From Alphaproteobacteria bacterium (GTDB taxonomy: Bacteria; Pseudomonadota; Alphaproteobacteria; SHVV01), in the NCBI GenBank assembly GCA_016869275.1, contig VGEO01000026.1:1-35216 (forward strand): a DNA stretch of 35,216 nucleotides. The letters are read 5' to 3'. Of this stretch, positions 30,433 through 35,216 are shown in pieces. Position 1 is the first letter of the stretch. Every line of letters begins with the position of its first letter. The notes beneath the pieces are model-generated. The model did no database searches, was not told where the DNA came from, and was given only the letters and a program-made list of their open reading frames with translations. The translations under genes and the position numbers were made by a program.

Positions 30433-30505
30433 TGGGCGATGACGGGCTCGAACCGCCGACCCCCTCGGTGTAAACGAGGTGCTCTACCAACTGAGCTAAT
30501 CGCCC
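30430..30505 (-). tRNA. tRNA-Val (anticodon TAC)
   Basis: 76 bases with CCA encoded. The acceptor stem GGGCGAT pairs with ATCGCCC, the D arm is GCTC...GAGC, the anticodon stem CCTCG/CGAGG encloses TTTACAC with TAC at the anticodon positions, and the T loop is TTCGAGC. The discriminator is A. It lies between the hup gene and the GIY-YIG remnant. Confidence 0.97.
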
Positions 30506-30515
30506 GCCGGTCGCG

Positions 30516-30545
30516 AGTGTAGTCGAAGCCTCGACCGCGCTCCAA
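30516..30545 (-). promoter_or_regulatory. Possible tRNA-Val promoter
   Basis: Minus-strand TTGGAG (30540-30545) and TACACT (30516-30521) with an 18-base spacer, about 10-15 bases before the tRNA. Both hexamers are only partial matches; read-through from hup is an alternative. Confidence 0.35.
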
Positions 30546-30568
30546 CGCGGGCCGCTCCGCAGCTCGCG

Positions 30569-30841
30569 TCAGTTGACGGCGTCTTTGAGCGCTTGGCCGG
30601 CCCGGAACTTGGGCTGCTTCGAGGCCGGAATTTGGATCGCCTCGCCGGTACGCGGATTGCGGCCCCGCGACGCCTTTCGCCGAGTGACGACGAACGTGCC
30701 GAAGCCCACGAGGCGGACTTCCTGACCCTTTTTCAAGCTGGCGGCGATGGTATCGAACACGCTGTCGACGGCGCGGCCGGCATCGGCCTTGGACAGCCCT
30801 GCCGCGTCCGCGACAGCGGACACCAGATCGTTCTTGTTCAC
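30569..30841 (-). CDS. hup: DNA-binding protein HU
   Basis: Nucleoid-associated protein that bends DNA as a dimer; 90 residues, the standard HU length. The start is GTG at 30841, with GGGAG eight bases before it, and gives MNKNDLVSAVADAAGLSKADA. The DNA-binding arm region has GFGTFVVTRRKASRGRNPRTGE, seen as VGFGTF and GRNPRTGE, and the end is PKFRAGQALKDAV. A longer reading to 31081 would run through the lon terminator and is rejected. The gene has its own promoter after the lon terminator. Confidence 0.96.
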   Translation of the reverse strand: MNKNDLVSAVADAAGLSKADAGRAVDSVFDTIAASLKKGQEVRLVGFGTFVVTRRKASRGRNPRTGEAIQIPASKQPKFRAGQALKDAVN

Positions 30842-30899
30842 GGACGTTGCTCCCTCGAGGACGTTATCGCGCGTGCCCTCCTGAAGCGCACGGCGGAAA

Positions 30900-30929
30900 A
30901 GGATAGGGCTCGTCCGTTCGGCAAAACAA
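30900..30929 (-). promoter_or_regulatory. Candidate hup promoter
   Basis: Minus-strand TTGTTT (30924-30929) and TATCCT (30900-30905) with an 18-base spacer, about 60 bases before the HU start and directly after the lon terminator. Confidence 0.5.
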
Positions 30930-30932
30930 GCG

Positions 30933-30956
30933 AAAAACCCGGGATATCCCCAGGTT
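30933..30956 (-). terminator. Intrinsic terminator after lon
   Basis: Minus-strand stem AACCTGGG / CCCGGGTT (one U-G pair) with a 5-base loop, followed by a run of T. It lies 47 bases after the lon stop and ahead of the hup promoter. Confidence 0.7.
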
Positions 30957-31002
30957 TCTCGCCGTATTGAATCGAGAACGCCGCGCGCCCGCGGCCCACG
31001 CG

Positions 31003-33411
31003 TCAGTGCGTGATGACGCCTTCCTCGACGTCGCCCTCGGCTTTCGTCGGCGGATGCTTGGCGTCGTCTTCCTCGGTCCACTCAATCGGCACCAGCGGCT
31101 TGGTCAACGCCCGCTTGAGTACGTCGTCGACGGTTCCGACCGGTACGATCTCCATCCCGCGTTTGACGTTGTCAGGGATCTCGGCCAGGTCTTTTTCATT
31201 GTCGCGCGGGATCAGCACGGTCTTGATGCCGCCGCGCAACGCCGCCAGCAACTTCTCCTTGAGTCCGCCGATCGGCAGCACACGTCCGCGCAACGTGATC
31301 TCGCCAGTCATGGCGACATGCCGGTCGACCGGTATCTGCGTCAGCACCGAGACGATCGACGTTACCATGGCGACGCCGGCCGACGGCCCGTCCTTGGGCG
31401 TAGCGCCTTCGGGCACGTGGACGTGGATGTCGCGTTTTTCGAACAAGTTGGGCTTGATGCCGAAACTGATCGCGCGCGAGCGAACGTAGCTCGCCGCCGC
31501 CGTCACCGATTCCTGCATCACGTCGCCGAGCTTGCCGGTCGAGGTCATCTTACCCTTGCCCGGCAGCATCACCGCCTCGACCGAGAGCAGTTCGCCGCCG
31601 ACCTCGGTCCAAGCCAGGCCCGTGGTGATCCCGATCAGGTTGTTCTCCTCGATCTCACCGAACCGGAACCGGCGCACGCCGGCGTACCTGCCGACGCTCT
31701 TGCGGGTGATGCGGACGTTCTTTTTGCTCTTCTCGACGATCTCCTTGGTCGCCTTGCGGCAGAGGTTGGCGATCTCGCGCTCGAGGTTGCGGACGCCGGC
31801 CTCGCGCGTGTGATAGCGGATCAAGTCGCGGAGCGCATCGTCGGTGATGGTCCACTCGTCTTCCTTGAGGCCATGCGCCTCTCGCTGCTTCTTGATCAAG
31901 TGGCGTTTGGCGATCTCGACCTTCTCGTCCTCGGTGTAGCCGGACAGCCGAATCACTTCCATGCGATCCAACAGCGGCGGCGGAATGTTGAGCGTGTTCG
32001 CCGTCGTTACGAACATCACGTCGGAGAGGTCGTAATCGACCTCGAGATAGTGGTCGTTGAACGACGAGTTCTGCTCGGGGTCGAGCACTTCGAGCAAGGC
32101 CGACGACGGGTCTCCGCGGAAGTCGGTGCCCATCTTGTCGACTTCGTCGAGCAGGAACAGCGGGTTCGACGTCTTCGCTTTCTTCATCGACTGGATGATC
32201 TTGCCGGGCATCGAGCCGATATAGGTGCGGCGGTGCCCGCGGATCTCGGCCTCGTCGCGAATGCCGCCGAGCGACATGCGAATGAACTGCCGTCCGGTCG
32301 AGCGCGCGATCGACTTGCCGAGCGAGGTCTTGCCGACGCCGGGCGGACCGACGAGGCAGAGGATCGGCCCGCGCAACTTGTCGGCGCGCTGCTGCACGGC
32401 GAGGTATTCGAGGATGCGCTCCTTGACCTTCTCCAGGCCGTAGTGATCGGACTCGAGCACGCCCTCGGCGACCGCCAGGTCCTTCTTCAGCTTGCGCCGG
32501 CGATGCCACGGGATCGACAACAGCCAGTCGAGATAGTTGCGGACGACGGTCGCTTCCGCCGACATCGGGCTCATGCTGCGGAGCTTCTTCAACTCGGCGT
32601 GGGCCTTGTCGCGGGCCTCCTTGGACAGCCGGGTGCGCTTGATCCGCTCTTCGATCTCATGCGCTTCGTCGCGGGCCTCGTCGCCCTCGCCGAGCTCCTT
32701 TTGGATCGCCTTGAGCTGTTCGTTCAAATAATACTCGCGTTGCGTCTTCTCCATCTGACGCTTGACGCGGCCGCGAATGCGGCGCTCGACCTGGAGAACG
32801 CCGATCTCGGCTTCCATCAGCGAATAGACGCGCTCGAGCCGGTCGACCACGCTCGCCATCTCCAGCAATTCCTGCTTGTCGGAAACGTTGAGGACGATGT
32901 GCGACGCGACCGTGTCGGCGAGCTTGCTCGCGTCTTCGATCTGCGAGACCGACGCCAGGACCTCGGGCGGAATCTTCTTGTTGAGCTTTACGTATTGCTC
33001 GAATTGCGACACCACCGTGCGGGTGAGCGCGGCCAAGTCGGGCGAGTCGAGGCCCGATTCGGTAACCGTCTCGGCCTTGGCTTGGAAAAAGTTGGGGTTC
33101 TCGACGAAAGCGCTGATCTTAGCGCGCTTGCCGCCTTCGACCAGAACCTTGACCGTGCCATCGGGCAATCGCAGGAGCTGCAACACGGTCGAGATGGTGC
33201 CAGTGCGGTAGATGTCGTCGACCGCCGGGTCGTCCTGCCCGGCGTCTTTCTGCGCCACCAACAGGATTTGCTTGTCGTCTGCCATCACGTCCTCGAGCGC
33301 GCGTACCGACTTTTCGCGACCGACGAACAGCGGCACGATCATGTGCGGAAATACCACGATGTCGCGCAGCGGCAGGACGGGGAAATCCTGAGACTGGGTA
33401 GGTTCGTTCAT
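31003..33411 (-). CDS. lon: ATP-dependent protease Lon
   Basis: Hexameric cytoplasmic AAA+ serine protease that degrades misfolded and regulatory proteins; 802 residues from the ATG at 33411, which follows an AAGGTGA ribosome site. The order is N-terminal substrate domain ([16 protein letters not shown]), coiled middle, AAA+ module with Walker A GPPGVGKT (lysine K361) and Walker B LLDEVDK, then the protease domain with the catalytic dyad S677 ([10 protein letters not shown]) and K720 (GGLKEK). A longer reading to 33507 has no support. The gene order clpX-lon-hup is typical for alphaproteobacteria. The 152-base spacer from clpX contains a 7-bp inverted repeat (33516-33522 with 33559-33565). 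Confidence 0.98.
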   Translation of the reverse strand: MNEPTQSQDFPVLPLRDIVVFPHMIVPLFVGREKSVRALEDVMADDKQILLVAQKDAGQDDPAVDDIYRTGTISTVLQLLRLPDGTVKVLVEGGKRAKISAFVENPNFFQAKAETVTESGLDSPDLAALTRTVVSQFEQYVKLNKKIPPEVLASVSQIEDASKLADTVASHIVLNVSDKQELLEMASVVDRLERVYSLMEAEIGVLQVERRIRGRVKRQMEKTQREYYLNEQLKAIQKELGEGDEARDEAHEIEERIKRTRLSKEARDKAHAELKKLRSMSPMSAEATVVRNYLDWLLSIPWHRRRKLKKDLAVAEGVLESDHYGLEKVKERILEYLAVQQRADKLRGPILCLVGPPGVGKTSLGKSIARSTGRQFIRMSLGGIRDEAEIRGHRRTYIGSMPGKIIQSMKKAKTSNPLFLLDEVDKMGTDFRGDPSSALLEVLDPEQNSSFNDHYLEVDYDLSDVMFVTTANTLNIPPPLLDRMEVIRLSGYTEDEKVEIAKRHLIKKQREAHGLKEDEWTITDDALRDLIRYHTREAGVRNLEREIANLCRKATKEIVEKSKKNVRITRKSVGRYAGVRRFRFGEIEENNLIGITTGLAWTEVGGELLSVEAVMLPGKGKMTSTGKLGDVMQESVTAAASYVRSRAISFGIKPNLFEKRDIHVHVPEGATPKDGPSAGVAMVTSIVSVLTQIPVDRHVAMTGEITLRGRVLPIGGLKEKLLAALRGGIKTVLIPRDNEKDLAEIPDNVKRGMEIVPVGTVDDVLKRALTKPLVPIEWTEEDDAKHPPTKAEGDVEEGVITH

Positions 33412-33563
33412 TACCTTCACCTTTCTAGCGGGCCCGACCGGACCCGTCGGCGTACGGCGACGCCGTTCGCCTTGGATAGATGGATGTGGAGGCGATGCCG
33501 CGGCCAATCAAGGCAAGCCTCCCATCGCATACGTGCGGCCCCGCCGGGGTGGCGGACCGGAGG

Positions 33564-34829
33564 CTACGCCGACGTTCCGACGTCGCCCCGACGCTCGCTG
33601 TAAATCAAGAGCGGCTTGGCGCGCCCCTCCACAACTTCGCTGTTGATCACGACCTCCTCGACCGCGTCGAAGGCGGGAAGATCGAACATGGTGTCGAGCA
33701 AGATCGCCTCGAGGATGGTACGCAGGCCGCGCGCCCCGGTCTTGCGCGCCACCGCTTTGCGCGCGATCGCGCGCATCGCGTCCTCGGAGAAGGTGAGGCT
33801 CACATTCTCCATCTCGAACAGGCGCTGGAACTGCTTGATCAGTGCGTTCTTCGGCTTGAGCAAAATGTCGATCAGCGCGCCCTCGTCGAGGTCGTGGAGC
33901 GTCGCCACCACCGGCAAGCGGCCGATGAATTCGGGGATCAGGCCGAATTTCAGGAGATCCTCGGGCTCGACTTCCTGCAGCAACTGGCCGGTTCGCCGCT
34001 CGTCGGGGCCGCGCACGTCGGCGCCGAAACCGATCGAAGAGCCGCGACCGCGGGCGGCGATGATGCGATCGAGGCCCGAGAACGCCCCGCCGCAAATGAA
34101 CAGGATGTTGGTGGTGTCGACCTGCAGGAACTCCTGCTGCGGGTGTTTGCGGCCGCCCTGGGGCGGGACCGAAGCGATGGTCCCTTCCATGATCTTCAAG
34201 AGCGCCTGCTGCACGCCTTCGCCCGACACGTCACGGGTGATCGACGGGTTTTCCGACTTGCGGCTGATCTTGTCGACTTCGTCGATGTAGACGATGCCGC
34301 GTTGCGCGCGCTCGACGTTGTAGTCGGCGGCTTGGAGCAGCTTCAAGATGATGTTTTCGACGTCCTCGCCGACGTAACCGGCTTCGGTCAGGGTGGTGGC
34401 GTCGGCCATCGTAAACGGAACGTCAAGAATCCGCGCCAAGGTCTGCGCCAGCAGAGTCTTGCCGCTGCCGGTCGGACCGACCAGCAGAATGTTCGACTTG
34501 GCGAGTTCGACGTCGTTGTTCTTGGTGCCGTGGTTGAGGCGCTTGTAATGGTTGTGGACGGCGACCGAGAGCACCTTTTTCGCGTATTCCTGGCCGATCA
34601 CATAGTCGTCCAGGACCTTGCAGATGTCGCGCGGGGCCGGAATGCCGTCCCTGGTCTTGACCAGGGCGCTCTTGTGCTCCTCGCGGATGATATCCATGCA
34701 CAATTCGACGCATTCATCGCAGATGAATACGGTCGGGCCCGCGATCAGCTTGCGGACCTCGTGCTGGCTCTTGCCGCAGAAAGAGCAGTAGAGGGTGTTT
34801 TTTGAATCGCCCCCGGCGGATTTGGTCAT
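33564..34829 (-). CDS. clpX: ATP-dependent Clp protease ATP-binding subunit ClpX
   Basis: AAA+ unfoldase that feeds tagged proteins to ClpP; 421 residues from the ATG at 34829, preferred to a TTG two codons upstream. The N-terminal zinc domain has C15, C18, C37 and C40 (YCSFCG and ICDEC). Walker A GPTGSGKT is at 118-125, the pore loop GYVG at 151-154 and Walker B IVYIDE at 179-184. A weak AGGGA ribosome site precedes the start. Normally clpP lies directly upstream; here there is a 149-base gap and then the end of a broken regulator gene, so clpP must be elsewhere or further upstream. Confidence 0.98.
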   Translation of the reverse strand: MTKSAGGDSKNTLYCSFCGKSQHEVRKLIAGPTVFICDECVELCMDIIREEHKSALVKTRDGIPAPRDICKVLDDYVIGQEYAKKVLSVAVHNHYKRLNHGTKNNDVELAKSNILLVGPTGSGKTLLAQTLARILDVPFTMADATTLTEAGYVGEDVENIILKLLQAADYNVERAQRGIVYIDEVDKISRKSENPSITRDVSGEGVQQALLKIMEGTIASVPPQGGRKHPQQEFLQVDTTNILFICGGAFSGLDRIIAARGRGSSIGFGADVRGPDERRTGQLLQEVEPEDLLKFGLIPEFIGRLPVVATLHDLDEGALIDILLKPKNALIKQFQRLFEMENVSLTFSEDAMRAIARKAVARKTGARGLRTILEAILLDTMFDLPAFDAVEEVVINSEVVEGRAKPLLIYSERRGDVGTSA

Positions 34830-34848
34830 CGACAATCCCTAACGCTTA

Positions 34849-34939
34849 CCCACCCCCACCAAGTTAAACACTGACCAACAGGACACACAACCCAAATATT
34901 GCGTCTGTTCCGAAAGACGACCCAAGTGTTGGGGGTGGG
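34849..34939. repeat. 10-bp inverted repeat in the clpX upstream region
   Basis: cccaccccca (34849-34858) and tgggggtggg (34930-34939) are perfect inverted copies 71 bases apart, flanking the likely clpX promoter zone. A loose direct repeat (acccaa..tatt / acccaa..tgtt) lies between them. Function unknown; no clear -35/-10 pair was found. Confidence 0.5.
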
Positions 34940-34978
34940 CGCCCTTCTAGCGTGCGTCTAGGAACGTACCTTATCTCA

Positions 34979-35216
34979 CTAGTAGCGCTGCACCGAGGAT
35001 ATGACGGGTTGTTTTTCAGCGGCGCGAAGGATCGGCAGGTTTTCGGGCGCGACGAGCAACTGGATGCTGCGGGCGACGCCGGGCTGTCATTTGATCAGGC
35101 CGACGCGTTCAAGGGTGAGCACCATTTGGTGGACCGAGGGTGGGCTGACGCGGAAGTGGTTTTGCAGGTCGGCTTCGGCCGGCGGCCGGCCGAGCACCTG
35201 GGTGTAGGCGTAGATG
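34979..35216 (-). pseudogene. Winged-helix regulator gene with in-frame stop, 5' end outside the window
   Basis: Minus-strand reading from the window edge gives IYAYTQVLGRPPAEADLQN, then HFRVSPPSVHQMVLTLERVG-LIK, then TGA at 35087-35089, then in the same frame QPGVARSIQLLVAPENLPIL and on to TAG at 34979. This resembles the small LexA/MarR-like helix-turn-helix proteins in which the wing reads LIRRQPGVARS; the stop sits where an Arg is expected (CGA to TGA). The part after the stop still looks conserved, so the change may be recent. The truncated product would keep the recognition helix but lose the wing. Target genes are unknown. Confidence 0.75.

Noticed and set aside
30287-30490. 67-residue minus-strand ORF starting MVEHLVYTEGVGGS
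   Set aside because: Another false protein read through tRNA-Val and the following palindromes.
33412-33563. Possible heat-shock (sigma32) promoter before lon
   Set aside because: CTTG-containing sequences are present but no -10 element at proper spacing was convincing.
30967-33603. 878-codon open frame on the plus strand opposite lon
   Set aside because: Its translation has no domain and is Arg/Asp/Leu-rich as expected for the antisense of a GC-rich gene; lon on the other strand has full motifs.

Overview
The window is high-GC DNA from an alphaproteobacterium, most likely a Rhodospirillales-like lineage. That placement is inferred from gene order and protein style and was not tested against a database. 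Almost every gene is on the minus strand; the one clear plus-strand gene is an acyl-CoA synthetase. The content is mostly housekeeping: replication, lipoprotein export, prolyl-tRNA charging, the complete 14-subunit respiratory complex I operon, cofactor enzymes, RNase J, HU, Lon and ClpX. No phage, CRISPR array or intact insertion sequence was seen.

Layout, left to right: a 3'-truncated dnaE (1-2670), then lolD, a single lolC/lolE-type permease and a short-form proS; a BenE-type transporter behind a small exported protein of unknown function; a 174-base AT-richer gap with a plus-strand terminator that belongs to no visible gene (candidate small RNA); a DUF1467 membrane protein; and the series mce, rnj, coaX, birA, nuoN to nuoA, read against transcription. 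Transcription of complex I therefore runs nuoA to nuoN and continues into birA, with coaX, rnj and mce further on. Many junctions are 4-base ATGA overlaps (nuoD/E, nuoL/M, nuoN/birA, coaX/rnj, rnj/mce), which suggests translational coupling. A TATAAT -10 box lies just before nuoA, and tRNA-Asp with its own consensus promoter sits upstream of that.

Between tRNA-Asp (26.8 kb) and tRNA-Val (30.4 kb) is a small accessory-looking block. It holds a sterol-desaturase-superfamily membrane enzyme with a translationally coupled lipocalin-like protein, a divergent AMP-forming acyl-CoA synthetase, and the decayed remains of a GIY-YIG nuclease-family gene. After tRNA-Val come hup (HU), lon and clpX. clpP, the usual neighbour of clpX, is not next to it; instead there is the end of a winged-helix regulator gene interrupted by an in-frame TGA, running off the right edge.

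The most interesting points are small ones: the two broken genes (GIY-YIG and the regulator), the orphan terminator or sRNA candidate near 8.1 kb, a 49-codon ORF that fits exactly between nuoI and nuoJ, two families of short GC-rich palindromic repeats (one supplying the C-terminal codons of the acyl-CoA synthetase and touching the CCA end of tRNA-Val), and a perfect inverted repeat ending at the base before the synthetase start codon. I did not find a convincing large undescribed system here.
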